Shown here: positions 52,573-62,024 of the stretch, piece after piece
Layout: every line of letters starts with the position of its first letter
How positions within the stretch are numbered: position 1 is the stretch's first letter
From: Bacteroides graminisolvens DSM 19988 = JCM 15093
GTDB lineage: Bacteria; Bacteroidota; Bacteroidia; Bacteroidales; Bacteroidaceae
Direction: 5' to 3'
Length of the DNA stretch: 64,000 nt
Assembly: GCF_000428125.1 (NCBI RefSeq)
Contig: NZ_ATZI01000001.1
Span: forward strand, 310,001-374,000
The notes under the pieces: model-generated
Database searches by the model: none
What the model saw: only the letters and a program-made list of their open reading frames with translations
What the model was told of the DNA's origin: nothing
Position numbers and translations under genes: made by a program

Positions 52573-52611
52573 AGAAGGTTACAGCGAGAGGCTGTAATCT
52601 TCTTTTTATTT
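52573..52611. terminator. Bidirectional terminator between the sigma operon and the head-GIN genes
   Basis: AGAAGGTTACAGC / GCTGTAATCTTCT form a 13-bp stem (one G-T pair) with loop GAGAG, T-rich after and A-rich before. The remainder of the gap 52461-52692 holds an inverted partial copy of the sigma-operon upstream motif (52529-52544). Confidence 0.88.
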
Positions 52612-52692
52612 TAGGAGGTATTCTCACGAACCCCTCCTTTACACTATTGACAACCTGTATGTTTCCAGGTTTATTTAAGAGAGTAGTTATTG

Positions 52693-53478
52693 TTATAGTT
52701 TCCTGAGTCCTTTTCTTGAGAATTCAATGTTCTTAGGATTACCCCGATAACTTACTGTACCGCTACCGCTAACTCCACCGCTCAAACTCTGTGTTGCAAA
52801 GCATGTTATGTCACCAGATCCGCTAATCTTTGCGTGCACTGTATTTACCATTAATTTATTAGCTTCAATATCTCCTGAACCTGAGATGCCATAATTTGCA
52901 GTTTTTGCTTTACCTTCAAGTGTGATATCTCCTGATCCGGTTATCTTACTTTCTACATGATTGGCTACAATATGGTCTAACTCAATGTCTCCTGAACCAT
53001 TAATTGATAAATCAAGGTTGGCGCAATATATCTGCTTTCCTTCAATGTCTCCCGATCCTGATATGGATAGTTTGAAATCTTTGTTCGTATTTTTAATACC
53101 ATTTGCCAAAACAATGTCACCCGACCCTTGAATTGATGTGCTTTCCAGACTGGGACTACTTACCCTAATCTCGAGCTTGTCACAATTTAAGAGACTTATA
53201 TTGTCGCGGAATTTAATCATTAAAGTATTATTGACCACTTTGATTTCAATTAAGTCAATAACGTTATCGGGGGCATAAATTAGCACTTTGGGTGAACCCG
53301 ATATTTGTTTGTAGATAACGTCCGGACTACCTGATAGTTTGATATGTTCGAATTGCTCTGTTTTTATCTCTCTGGTTATGTAATTCTTGTTCCCAATAAC
53401 TTTCTTTGCTTGTAGGCAAGCAGTTGCTGCTAACAGAATGACTGCACATATTGTACCTTGTATTATCCCTTTTTTCAT
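52693..53478 (-). CDS. Head-GIN (DUF2807) exported protein with GSGDI repeats
   Basis: A 261-residue protein with a signal peptide (GIIQGTICAVILLAATACLQA). A possible lipobox Cys lies in AATACLQ. The domain is a parallel beta-helix type (DUF2807, putative auto-transporter adhesin, head GIN). At least seven repeats carry G-S-G-D or G-S-G-T: IQGSGDIVL, ISGSGDIEG, INGSGDIEL, ITGSGDITL, ISGSGDIEA, ISGSGDITC, VSGSGTVSY. Function is unknown. It lies 13 bp after its paralogue. Confidence 0.9.
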   Translation of the reverse strand: MKKGIIQGTICAVILLAATACLQAKKVIGNKNYITREIKTEQFEHIKLSGSPDVIYKQISGSPKVLIYAPDNVIDLIEIKVVNNTLMIKFRDNISLLNCDKLEIRVSSPSLESTSIQGSGDIVLANGIKNTNKDFKLSISGSGDIEGKQIYCANLDLSINGSGDIELDHIVANHVESKITGSGDITLEGKAKTANYGISGSGDIEANKLMVNTVHAKISGSGDITCFATQSLSGGVSGSGTVSYRGNPKNIEFSRKGLRKL

Positions 53479-53491
53479 GATAATTATTTAT

Positions 53492-54229
53492 TTAGTTTAT
53501 TGCATTAATTGATCCAATTCCTCCTTTGCTTAGATTCTTGTGCTCAGGGTTCCCTTTGTAATTAATTCCACCTATGCCCTTAACAGAAGCATTTAATTTA
53601 TTAGCAGCGAAGCATGAAATGCTACCAATACCCATTGATGAGGCTTCTACGTTTTGAGCTTTGAGCTCATCAGCTTCAATGTTACCTACACCTTTTGAAC
53701 GCAATGTTACTGTTTGGGCTGTTCCTTCTATTTCGACATCTCCAACGCCCAATGAATTGATGTTCACTGATTCGCAAACTAAGTTTTTTATTTTAATGTT
53801 ACCGACCCCCTTACTTTCTACTTCAAGTGACTGGGTTCTTAATCCGCTGTCAACGTATATATCACCTACTCCTTTAAAGTAGATAGCATGTAGGTCAGGC
53901 GTTTTTATTTGTATCTTAAGTTTTCCGGAGTTATTGATCTTCTTGTTTTTTTTCGTAGTAAGATAAAGCGTGCCGTTTTCAACATACACTTTTATAAGCG
54001 GAACGATGTTATCTGAGCCATATATCTCCAGAGATGTACTACTATCGGCCGACTGTACATAATGGATGCTTGCTACGGTTGAAGCATCTATTTTATTGAA
54101 ATCGCCAATATTATAGCTGCGGGTAATGTAATGCTTGCTGGGCCTGATGCCATCTTCCCAAATGGTACAACTGCTAATCAACAAGGTGATAGTGACGGCT
54201 GATAAAATTAATTTGATTGAGGCTTTCAT
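53492..54229 (-). CDS. Head-GIN (DUF2807) lipoprotein with GVGDI/GVGNI repeats
   Basis: A 245-residue lipoprotein: signal with Cys in TLLISSCTIWEDG (about residue 21), then a DUF2807 beta-helix. Its repeats have Val or Ile where the neighbour has Ser: FKGVGDIYV, SKGVGNIKI, SLGVGDVEI, SKGVGNIEA, SMGIGSISC, VKGIGGINY, KGGIGSINA. The two proteins are a tandem duplication that has diverged at the same repeat position all along. ATG at 54229 fits the lipoprotein signal. An ECF-type promoter lies just upstream. Confidence 0.88.
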   Translation of the reverse strand: MKASIKLILSAVTITLLISSCTIWEDGIRPSKHYITRSYNIGDFNKIDASTVASIHYVQSADSSTSLEIYGSDNIVPLIKVYVENGTLYLTTKKNKKINNSGKLKIQIKTPDLHAIYFKGVGDIYVDSGLRTQSLEVESKGVGNIKIKNLVCESVNINSLGVGDVEIEGTAQTVTLRSKGVGNIEADELKAQNVEASSMGIGSISCFAANKLNASVKGIGGINYKGNPEHKNLSKGGIGSINAIN

Positions 54230-54261
54230 TTTTTCTAAGTTTTTTAGATGTTTTATTATTA

Positions 54262-54289
54262 GACGCAACAGACTTCCTAAAAGTTGCAA
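54262..54289 (-). promoter_or_regulatory. ECF-type promoter of the head-GIN pair
   Basis: On the minus strand AAC (54283-54285) within TTGCAACTTTT and CGTC (54262-54265) are 17 bp apart, followed by TAATAATA. It shares AACTTTT-N12/13-CGTC with the sigma-operon promoter. The ATG is 32 bp downstream of CGTC. Confidence 0.55.
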
Positions 54290-54512
54290 GACATGAATTA
54301 TTTTTTTTAAGATGTAAGTGCAAACTTTTATTTAATTGCTGATTTGGTTTGCGATTAAACAAAAAAAGAATTTATTTTGTATGCTATGTTTTTTGTTAAA
54401 AGCATAAAGATGCTGATATTTGATCGACGGTCTTCCCATATAGGGAACTTGGTTTTAAAAACCGAAATTTATATTAACGATTAACGGATACCCGTACATA
54501 AAAGAATTATCA

Positions 54513-55211
54513 TTGGATAAAGTTATTGAAGATAAAGAGTTGGGACGTCTAGTTGTTCATGTAAATGCGCGGGCCAGGCGTCTTATTTTTCGTACGAAGA
54601 ATAATGAAATTGTTATATCCGTACCTCCCCATACTTCAACAAAAGAAGTAGCAGCTGCCATTGAACAGTTGCGTCCTAAGCTAATAGTGGCAAAAAATAA
54701 GTTAGTGCGTACTCGTATTGATTTGAGTTATAATCTAGATACGCCCTTTTTTAAGCTGTCGTTAATACACGGAAATCGTGATCGGTTTCTGGCACATTCA
54801 GAATTGGGTCAGATGAAAATAATATGTCCTTCTAACGCTGATTTTCAAGATGATAAATTACAAACTTGGCTTCGAAAAGTAATTGAGGAAGCTCTTCGTC
54901 GCAATGCAAAAATCATTCTGCCACCAAGACTTTATATGTTAGCCCAAAAATATGGTTTTACCTATGAAAGTGTTAAAATCAACTCCAGCAAAGGACGGTG
55001 GGGTAGTTGTTCGGCCAAACGAGGGATAAATCTTTCTTATTTTTTAGTCCTTTTGCCTCAACATCTGATAGATTATGTGTTATTACATGAACTTTGTCAT
55101 ACTCGTGAAATGAACCATGGCGAAAAGTTTTGGTCGATACTTAACAGTGTAACTAGCGGGCAGGCGCACGAATTACGTGAAGAACTACGAAAGTACAAAA
55201 CGGATATTTAG
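54513..55211 (+). CDS. YgjP-like (M48-type) metal-dependent hydrolase
   Basis: A 232-residue protein of the YgjP/SprT-like family (DUF45). The zinc-binding H-E-x-x-H is LHELCHTREMNHGEKFW near residue 192. SSKGRWGSCSAKRGINLSYFLVLLP is the other family block. E. coli YgjP is reported as a UTP pyrophosphatase; the role here is unknown. No in-frame ATG lies before the conserved region, so TTG at 54513 is taken as start. No promoter box of the usual kind is seen. The gap 54290-54512 otherwise holds nothing I recognise. Confidence 0.85.
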   Translation: MDKVIEDKELGRLVVHVNARARRLIFRTKNNEIVISVPPHTSTKEVAAAIEQLRPKLIVAKNKLVRTRIDLSYNLDTPFFKLSLIHGNRDRFLAHSELGQMKIICPSNADFQDDKLQTWLRKVIEEALRRNAKIILPPRLYMLAQKYGFTYESVKINSSKGRWGSCSAKRGINLSYFLVLLPQHLIDYVLLHELCHTREMNHGEKFWSILNSVTSGQAHELREELRKYKTDI

Positions 55212-55224
55212 CGCAAATACATTG

Positions 55225-55620
55225 TTATTGAGGTAGCAATTTAATGCCATCAACATCTTTTTCAAAACGGTAAGTACCTCCTTTTTCACTGAGGTCGAAT
55301 GTTGAAACACTTTCTGTTGCGTTGTTAACAATCATTAGTGCACTTTGGTCTGCAAAACGTGCCGTTCCAATTGTGATAGGTTCTTCTTTAACTTGCTTGT
55401 TAATGATTAGACTATCGTTTACAAACAGAGAAAGAGAGTCGCCAGCAAACCCCTTAACCAATACGAATGTGTACGTCTCCATGAATGTACGCTCGTTTTT
55501 TTTGTCTTGTTGTAACTTCATGCTCATGTACACAAAGATTACAACTACGATGATAACGGCAAATGCTAAAATGCCATTGCCTACCATAAATTGTTTGTTG
55601 GTATTAAGATGTTTGGTCAT
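55225..55620 (-). CDS. Hypothetical membrane-anchored protein
   Basis: A 131-residue protein with one N-terminal hydrophobic span (NGILAFAVIIVVVIFVYMSM, about residues 15-34) and a periplasm-facing domain of predicted beta strands (FVLVKGFAGDSLSLFVNDSL, GGTYRFEKDVDGIKLLPQ). I do not recognise the family. It ends 13 bp from the stop of the YgjP-like gene (convergent) and is divergent from the esterase gene. Confidence 0.75.
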   Translation of the reverse strand: MTKHLNTNKQFMVGNGILAFAVIIVVVIFVYMSMKLQQDKKNERTFMETYTFVLVKGFAGDSLSLFVNDSLIINKQVKEEPITIGTARFADQSALMIVNNATESVSTFDLSEKGGTYRFEKDVDGIKLLPQ

Positions 55621-55701
55621 GAAACGATACTTTATTATTTCTATTTTGAGGTAAAGATAATAATTCTCTGTTAATTGATTTAGTAATTTGTGCGAAATAA
55701 C

Positions 55702-55709
55702 TATTTTTG
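55702..55709 (+). promoter_or_regulatory. -7 box for the esterase gene
   Basis: TATTTTTG, 26 bp before the ATG; the nearest TTTG (55687-55690) is too close (11 bp), so the -33 is undefined. Confidence 0.45.
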
Positions 55710-55735
55710 TGGATAATGATTAAATATGAAAGCAG

Positions 55736-56929
55736 ATGATAAAAAGACTTTTGTTAACCTTGCTGTTTTTTGTTTTTGTTGATGCTTATGCTCAGCAGAC
55801 TTTGTGGGGAGATAAACCGATTGTTTCTCCTGAAATTCACTCTGATAATACTGTAACCTTTCGCATGAGAGCTCCTAAAGCTGTCAGAGTACAGATTACC
55901 GGAGATTTTCTACCTATGCAGCATTCTGAATCAGCATATGGAAAGTATGATGTTCCCGGAATAGCAGATTTGAAAGAAGGAAAAGAAGGTGTTTGGGAAT
56001 ATACCACCCCACTTCCTTTACTGCCAGAACTTTACAATTATTCATTTATTGTTGATGGATTGAAAACTACAGATCCAGCTAATGTCTATTTGATTCGTGA
56101 TGTAGCTACAGTTTTCAATGTGTTTATTGTAGGAGGCGCAAGAGCTGATTTGTATAAAGTTAATTCTGTAAACCATGGGACCGTGTCACGCCGTTGGTAT
56201 TGGAGTCCTTCTCTGAAAATGAATAGACGGTTGGCTGTTTATACCCCGGCAGGTTATGAAGAAAGCAATAAGAGATATCCGGTATTCTATTTGCTTCACG
56301 GTATGGGAGGTGATGAAGAAGCTTGGCTGGCATTAGGTAGAGCTAGTCAGATACTTGACAATCTCATTGCAGCGGGTAAAGCTAAACCCATGATCGTTGT
56401 TATGACGAATGGTAACGTGTCTCAAGAAGCAGCTCCCGGTGAGTCTTCTTTGGGTTATATTGTGCCTACCATGCAATTACCTAAAACGATGGATGGATCA
56501 ATGGAAGAAAGTTTCCCTGATGTCGTTAATTTTATCGATGCTACTTACCGGACTGTAAAACGTAAGTCAGGTAGAGCCATTGCAGGTTTATCGATGGGAG
56601 GTTTTCATTCATTGCATATTTCAAAACAATATCCTGATATGTTTGATTATGTAGGGCTTTTCTCGGCAGCAATAATGCCTGATAAGCAGGTTAAGTCTTC
56701 GGTTTATGACAATACGGAGAATAAATTGAAGATGCAATTCAATAAGAATCCAAAGCTTTATTGGATTGCAATTGGTAAAACAGATTTTCTTTATAAAGCA
56801 AACGAAGAATACCGAAAAATGCTTAATGAAAAAGGGTTTAAATATACATACTATGAAACAGATGAAGGGCATATCTGGAGAAATTGGCGGATCTATCTGA
56901 CCGAATTTGTTCCGATGCTATTTCATTAA
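55736..56929 (+). CDS. Esterase D-type / carbohydrate esterase family 1-like secreted enzyme
   Basis: A 397-residue exported protein with a signal peptide (MIKRLLLTLLFFVFVDAYAQ). An N-terminal CBM48/E-set-like domain follows (VTFRMRAPKAVRVQITGDF, LYNYSFIVDGLKTTDPAN). The C-terminal alpha/beta hydrolase of the feruloyl/acetyl esterase type has FYLLHGMGGDEEAW, nucleophile Ser in AIAGLSMGGFHSL (about residue 286), and His in DEGHIWRNWR (about 377). Such enzymes remove feruloyl or acetyl groups from plant polysaccharides or act on unrelated esters. No polysaccharide-utilisation locus is adjacent. Confidence 0.9.
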   Translation: MIKRLLLTLLFFVFVDAYAQQTLWGDKPIVSPEIHSDNTVTFRMRAPKAVRVQITGDFLPMQHSESAYGKYDVPGIADLKEGKEGVWEYTTPLPLLPELYNYSFIVDGLKTTDPANVYLIRDVATVFNVFIVGGARADLYKVNSVNHGTVSRRWYWSPSLKMNRRLAVYTPAGYEESNKRYPVFYLLHGMGGDEEAWLALGRASQILDNLIAAGKAKPMIVVMTNGNVSQEAAPGESSLGYIVPTMQLPKTMDGSMEESFPDVVNFIDATYRTVKRKSGRAIAGLSMGGFHSLHISKQYPDMFDYVGLFSAAIMPDKQVKSSVYDNTENKLKMQFNKNPKLYWIAIGKTDFLYKANEEYRKMLNEKGFKYTYYETDEGHIWRNWRIYLTEFVPMLFH

Positions 56930-56972
56930 ATGAGTGGCTTGTTTGTTGTATCTTACTTTTTTTTGCTAATAT

Positions 56973-57003
56973 TTTGTAATCGAACGGATTATTTGTATCT
57001 TTG
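56973..57003 (+). promoter_or_regulatory. Promoter of rimP-nusA-infB
   Basis: TTTG at 56973-56976 and TATCTTTG at 56996-57003 with a 19-bp gap: an excellent consensus match, 66 bp before the rimP ATG. Confidence 0.8.
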
Positions 57004-57069
57004 CGCTCGAAACGGATGAAAGGTGGAGGGGCGATTAGGCTCCTTTTTTTGTTCTCATATAATTATTCC

Positions 57070-57537
57070 ATGATAGAAAAAAGAACTGTATGTCAGATTG
57101 TTGAAGAGTGGCTTGAAGGAAAAGACTACTTTTTGGTAGAGGTGACGGTTAGTCCGGATGACAAGATTGTGGTAGAGATTGACCACGCAGAAGGTGTCTG
57201 GATAGAAGATTGTGTTGATTTAAGCAGGTTCATTGAATCCAAGCTTAATCGAGAGGAAGAAGATTATGAACTAGAAGTTGGTTCAGCAGGTATCGGTCAA
57301 CCTTTTAAGGTTTTGCAACAGTACCGTATTCACATCGGGTGTGATGTTGAGGTTCTTACCAAAGAAGGGCGAAAACTTATTGGGGTTCTTAAGGATGCTG
57401 ACGAAGATAAGTTTGTTGTTAGCGTACAAAAGAAGAAAAAGGTTGAGGGAAGTAAACGTCCGAAAGTGGAAGAAGAAGATGAAGCTTTCGCCTATGATCA
57501 GATAAAATACACTAAATACTTAATTAGTTTTAAATAA
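57070..57537 (+). CDS. rimP: Ribosome maturation factor RimP
   Basis: A 155-residue protein that assists 30S subunit maturation. VEVTVSPDDKIVVEIDHAEGVWIEDCVDLSR and YELEVGSAGIGQPFK match the RimP N-terminal domain (family L-E-V-S-S-P-G is here L-E-V-G-S-A-G). The C-terminal Sm-like domain is EVLTKEGRKLIGVLKDADEDKF. ATG at 57070 starts the family N-terminus. It is 2 bp before nusA, the usual order. Confidence 0.93.
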   Translation: MIEKRTVCQIVEEWLEGKDYFLVEVTVSPDDKIVVEIDHAEGVWIEDCVDLSRFIESKLNREEEDYELEVGSAGIGQPFKVLQQYRIHIGCDVEVLTKEGRKLIGVLKDADEDKFVVSVQKKKKVEGSKRPKVEEEDEAFAYDQIKYTKYLISFK

Positions 57538-57539
57538 TT

Positions 57540-58799
57540 ATGGCCAAGAAAGAGGAAACAATCAGTTTGATTGATACATTTTCGGAATTTAAAGAGCTGA
57601 AAAATATCGATAGAACAACTATGGTAAGCGTACTGGAAGAGTCTTTCCGTAGTGTTATTTCGAAAATGTTTGGCACCGACGAGAATTATGACGTAATTGT
57701 AAATCCTGATAAAGGAGACTTTGAAATATGGCGTAACCGTGAGGTGGTAGCTGATGAGGATTTAACAAACCCCAATATGCAGATATCTATTTCTGAAGCG
57801 AGAAAAATAGATGCTTCTTATGAAGTAGGAGAAGAGGTTACGGATGAGGTCATTTTCGCGAAATTTGGTCGTCGTGCTATCCTAAATCTTCGCCAGACAT
57901 TAGCTTCAAAGATTCTGGAGCTTGAAAAAGATAGTCTTTACAACAAGTACATTGACCAAGTGGGTACTATTGTAAATGCAGAGGTTTATCAAATATGGAA
58001 GAAAGAAATTCTGTTGCTTGATGACGAAGGCAATGAATTACTACTTCCTAAAACAGAGCAAATACCCAGCGACTTCTATCGTAAGGGGGAAACAGCACGT
58101 GCTGTTGTTGCCCGTGTTGATAATAAAAACAACAATCCTAAAATTATTCTTTCACGTACGTCTCCAATATTCCTTCAACGTTTGTTTGAAATGGAAGTAC
58201 CTGAAATTAATGATGGATTGATTACCATAAAGAAGATAGCCCGTATTCCGGGCGAGCGTGCTAAGATAGCGGTTGAGTCTTATGATGACAGAATTGACCC
58301 GGTTGGCGCTTGTGTGGGTGTGAAAGGTAGTCGTATCCATGGTATTGTACGTGAATTGAGAAATGAGAACATTGATGTTATCAATTATACTTCTAATGTT
58401 TCATTGTTTATTCAGCGCTCTTTAAGCCCGGCAAAGATTTCTTCAATCAAACTGAATGAAGAAGAACGCAGGGCTGAGGTCTTCCTGAAACCGGAAGAAG
58501 TGTCGCTGGCTATTGGAAAAGGCGGTTTGAATATCAAACTGGCCAGTATGTTAACCGAGTACACTATTGATGTATTCCGTGAATTAGATGAAACCGCACA
58601 GGACGAAGATATCTATCTGGATGAATTCAGTGATGAAATAGACGGATGGGTAATCAATGCAATTAAGAGCATTGGAATTGATACGGCAAAAGCAGTACTA
58701 AGTGCTCCTCGTGAGATGTTGATTGAAAAAACGGATTTGGAAGAAGAGACAGTGGACGAGGTGTTGCGTATTTTGAAATCGGAGTTTGAAGAGGGATAA
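57540..58799 (+). CDS. nusA: Transcription termination/antitermination factor NusA
   Basis: A 419-residue protein that binds RNA polymerase and modulates pausing and termination. It has the N-terminal polymerase-binding domain (ISLIDTFSEFKELKNIDRTT), an S1 domain (GTIVNAEVYQIWKKEILLLD) and tandem KH domains (IDPVGACVGVKGSRIHGIVREL and EEVSLAIGKGGLNIKLASML). A short C-terminal helix-hairpin-helix-like end follows (IGIDTAKAVLSAPREML). The acidic repeats of E. coli NusA are missing, as in many other bacteria. Confidence 0.96.
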   Translation: MAKKEETISLIDTFSEFKELKNIDRTTMVSVLEESFRSVISKMFGTDENYDVIVNPDKGDFEIWRNREVVADEDLTNPNMQISISEARKIDASYEVGEEVTDEVIFAKFGRRAILNLRQTLASKILELEKDSLYNKYIDQVGTIVNAEVYQIWKKEILLLDDEGNELLLPKTEQIPSDFYRKGETARAVVARVDNKNNNPKIILSRTSPIFLQRLFEMEVPEINDGLITIKKIARIPGERAKIAVESYDDRIDPVGACVGVKGSRIHGIVRELRNENIDVINYTSNVSLFIQRSLSPAKISSIKLNEEERRAEVFLKPEEVSLAIGKGGLNIKLASMLTEYTIDVFRELDETAQDEDIYLDEFSDEIDGWVINAIKSIGIDTAKAVLSAPREMLIEKTDLEEETVDEVLRILKSEFEEG

Positions 58800-58856
58800 A
58801 GACGGTTCGTAGTTTTTATATCACTTCACGCTTTATTATTCATTTTATTTTGAACT

Positions 58857-61800
58857 ATGACGATAAGGTTAAACAAAGTAACAAGAGATTTGAATGTGGG
58901 AATCACGACAGTTGTTGAGTTCTTGCAGAAAAAAGGGCATGCCATTGAAGCAAGCCCTAATGCTAAAATTACAGAGGAACAATATGCTATACTCGTGAAA
59001 GAATTCAGCACAGATAAAAACCTCAGACTAGAGTCTGAACGCTTTATTCAAGAGCGACAGACTAAAGACCGCAACAAAGGTTCTGTTGCGATAGAGGGTT
59101 ATGATAAAGCTGAACCCGAGAAGCCTAAGACGGACAACATGATTAAAACGGTTGTTCCCGAAGAGGCACGTCCAAAGTTTAAACCTGTCGGCAAGATTGA
59201 TTTGGATAATTTAAATAAAAAAGCAGATAAAACGCCCGAAGTGGTAGTTGAGAAGAAGGTTGAGGTAAAAACTGCAGAACCTGTTGCCGAACAGAAAGTA
59301 GAACCGAAAGAGGCAGTTGTAGAAAAAGTACAAATAGTAGAGACGGTTGTGATGGAAGAACCGGTTCTGAAACAAGAGCCCGTTGTTATTACACCCGATC
59401 CTGTTGCTGAAGTGCCTGTTGCTAAACCTGAGATTGCAAAAGAAACCCCTCAAGATGTAAATAAAGTGGAAGAAGTATTGCCTACTAAGAAGGTGGAAGA
59501 CCAGAAAGAAGTAGTTTCTCAGACGGAACAGGCTGCCTCAAATGAAGAAGATGTGTTTAAAATCAGACCAACTGAGTTTGTCTCAAAAATCAATGTTATT
59601 GGTCAGATTGACTTGGCTGCGTTGAACCAGAATACACGTCCGAAGAAAAAGTCAAAAGACGAAAGGCGTCGTGAACGCGAAGAAAAAGATAAAGTTCGTC
59701 AGGATCAAAAGAAATTGATGAAAGAAGCCATCATCAAGGAAATCAGAAAAGACGATATTAAGGTCAATAAACCAGTGCCTAAAGAGACTGCGGAATCGGC
59801 TGCCAACAAAAAGAAACGCAATCGTATCAATAAAGAAAAAGTTGACATCAACAATGTTGCATCGAATTTTGCTCGTCCTATTCCTAATAGTGAAAAAGGC
59901 AAGGGTGGCAGTGCTCCACACCAAGGACAAGGTGGACAACCACAACAAGGTGGTGGCGGTGGAAACAATAAAAGCCGTAATAATAAAGACCGCTTCAAAA
60001 AGCCTGTTGTAAAACAAGAAGTCAGCGAGGAAGATGTAGCAAAACAGGTAAAAGAAACGTTGGCACGTCTTACCAGCAAAGGAAAGAATAAAACCTCTAA
60101 ATACCGCAAGGAAAAAAGAGACAGTGCTTTCAGCAGACAACAAGAACTGGAAGACCAGGAAATGGCAGAAAGCAGAGTCTTGAAATTGACCGAGTTTGTT
60201 ACGGCCAATGAATTGGCAAGCATGATGGATGTTTCTGTGAATCAAGTTATTGGTACTTGTATGAGTATCGGTATGATGGTGTCAATCAATCAACGCTTAG
60301 ATGCTGAAACCATTAATCTGGTTGCTGAGGAATTCGGTTACAAGACAGAGTATGTTAGTGCAGAGCTAGCCCAAGCTATTGTGGAAGAAGAGGATGCTCC
60401 TGAAGACTTAAGACCTCGCGCCCCAATCGTAACTGTGATGGGACACGTTGACCACGGTAAGACTTCGTTGCTTGACTACATTCGCAAAGCAAATGTTATT
60501 GCAGGTGAAGCGGGTGGTATTACTCAGCATATTGGTGCTTACAACGTAACGTTGGAAGATGGACGTAAGATAACGTTCCTCGATACTCCGGGTCACGAAG
60601 CGTTTACCGCCATGCGTGCTCGTGGTGCTAAGGTAACTGATATTGCTATCATCATTGTAGCGGCAGACGATAACGTGATGCCTCAAACGAAGGAAGCAAT
60701 CAACCACGCAATGGCTGCTGGTGTTCCTATTGTATTTGCTATCAATAAAGTTGATAAGCCAACTGCTAATCCAGATAGAATAAAGGAAGAACTAGCCAAT
60801 ATGAACTATCTTGTAGAAGAGTGGGGAGGTAAATATCAGTCGCAAGACGTTTCTGCTAAACAGGGACTGGGTATCAAGGAACTTATGGAAAAGGTATTGC
60901 TCGAGGCTGAGATGCTTGAACTAAAAGCTAATCCGGTTCGTCGCGCTACAGGTTCTATTATTGAATCTACCCTTGACAAAGGACGTGGTTACGTGGCAAC
61001 TGTATTGGTATCGAATGGTACACTTAAGATGGGTGATATAGTTTTGGCCGGTACTCATTTTGGACGTGTTAAGGCTATGTTCAACGAACGTAATCAGCGA
61101 ATTAAAGAAGCTGGACCATCAGAGCCTGTGTTGATATTGGGCTTGAACGGTGCGCCAACTGCCGGTGATACATTCCATGTTATTGAAACAGAGCAAGAAG
61201 CACGCGAAATTGCTAATAAGCGCGAGCAGTTGCAACGTGAACAAGGATTGCGTACGCAGAAAATTCTTACGCTTGATGAGCTGGGTCGTCGTATTGCATT
61301 GGGTAACTTTAAAGAGTTGAATATAATTGTTAAGGGTGACGTTGACGGTTCTATTGAGGCGTTGAGTGACTCGTTGATCAAACTTTCAACAGAGCAGATT
61401 CAGGTGAACGTAATCCACAAAGCAGTTGGACAAATTTCCGAGTCGGATGTTACACTTGCAGCAGCTTCAGATGCTATTATCATCGGCTTCCAGGTACGTC
61501 CTTCGGCTTCGGCTCGCAAATATGCTGAGCAAGAAGGTGTTGATATCCGCATGTACTCAATCATCTACGATGCTATAGAAGAAGTGAAAGCAGCGATGGA
61601 AGGAATGCTTGCTCCTGTAGTGAAAGAAGTTGTTACTTCTACTATCGAAGTTCGCGAAGTATTCCACATAACCAAGGTGGGTACAGTTGCCGGAGCTATG
61701 GTTAAGGAAGGTAAAGTGAAACGTTCAGACAAGGCTCGCCTTATTCGTGACGGTATTGTTATCTTCTCGGGTTCAATCAATGCTTTGAAACGTTTCAAAG

Positions 61801-61922
61801 ACGATGTGAAGGAAGTAGCATTTAACTACGAGTGTGGTATTAGTCTCGTAAACTTCAACGACTTAAAAGTAGGCGATGTAATCGAAACATACGAAGAAGT
61901 AGAAGTGAAGCAGACTTTATAA
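58857..61922 (+). CDS. infB: Translation initiation factor IF-2
   Basis: A 1021-residue GTPase that places initiator tRNA on the ribosome. The N-terminal part (about 1-430) begins with an IF2 N-terminal module ([20 protein letters not shown]) and then is a long Lys/Glu/Val-rich low-complexity linker with a Gly/Gln-rich stretch near 360-375. The GTPase motifs are GHVDHGKTS (about 529), DTPGHEAF (about 575) and NKVDKP (about 629). Domains II-IV follow with [18 protein letters not shown] at 58857 is 57 bp after nusA. Confidence 0.97.
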   Translation: MTIRLNKVTRDLNVGITTVVEFLQKKGHAIEASPNAKITEEQYAILVKEFSTDKNLRLESERFIQERQTKDRNKGSVAIEGYDKAEPEKPKTDNMIKTVVPEEARPKFKPVGKIDLDNLNKKADKTPEVVVEKKVEVKTAEPVAEQKVEPKEAVVEKVQIVETVVMEEPVLKQEPVVITPDPVAEVPVAKPEIAKETPQDVNKVEEVLPTKKVEDQKEVVSQTEQAASNEEDVFKIRPTEFVSKINVIGQIDLAALNQNTRPKKKSKDERRREREEKDKVRQDQKKLMKEAIIKEIRKDDIKVNKPVPKETAESAANKKKRNRINKEKVDINNVASNFARPIPNSEKGKGGSAPHQGQGGQPQQGGGGGNNKSRNNKDRFKKPVVKQEVSEEDVAKQVKETLARLTSKGKNKTSKYRKEKRDSAFSRQQELEDQEMAESRVLKLTEFVTANELASMMDVSVNQVIGTCMSIGMMVSINQRLDAETINLVAEEFGYKTEYVSAELAQAIVEEEDAPEDLRPRAPIVTVMGHVDHGKTSLLDYIRKANVIAGEAGGITQHIGAYNVTLEDGRKITFLDTPGHEAFTAMRARGAKVTDIAIIIVAADDNVMPQTKEAINHAMAAGVPIVFAINKVDKPTANPDRIKEELANMNYLVEEWGGKYQSQDVSAKQGLGIKELMEKVLLEAEMLELKANPVRRATGSIIESTLDKGRGYVATVLVSNGTLKMGDIVLAGTHFGRVKAMFNERNQRIKEAGPSEPVLILGLNGAPTAGDTFHVIETEQEAREIANKREQLQREQGLRTQKILTLDELGRRIALGNFKELNIIVKGDVDGSIEALSDSLIKLSTEQIQVNVIHKAVGQISESDVTLAAASDAIIIGFQVRPSASARKYAEQEGVDIRMYSIIYDAIEEVKAAMEGMLAPVVKEVVTSTIEVREVFHITKVGTVAGAMVKEGKVKRSDKARLIRDGIVIFSGSINALKRFKDDVKEVAFNYECGISLVNFNDLKVGDVIETYEEVEVKQTL

Positions 61923-61930
61923 ATACAAAA

Positions 61931-61984
61931 GCACAAATGTGCTAATGTGCCAATATGCTTATTAGCCGATTCATTGAATCGGCT
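61931..61984. repeat. Small intergenic repeats and hairpin after infB
   Basis: AAATGTGCT-AATGTGCCA-ATATGCTTA are three near-copies of a 9-bp unit (61935-61961). They are followed by a perfect 9-bp stem AGCCGATTC / GAATCGGCT with 3-base loop (61964-61984). No T-tract follows, so this is not a standard terminator. It lies in the 102-bp gap before the CvpA gene. Confidence 0.6.
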
Positions 61985-62024
61985 CACTTCAATAGGCATG
62001 TTGACACATTTTTTGTTATATGAT

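Noticed and set aside
59652..60245. Long minus-strand ORFs (172-197 codons) opposite infB
   Set aside because: They are antisense to the Lys/Glu-rich linker of IF-2, giving Phe/Leu-rich nonsense; no start signals and no domains.
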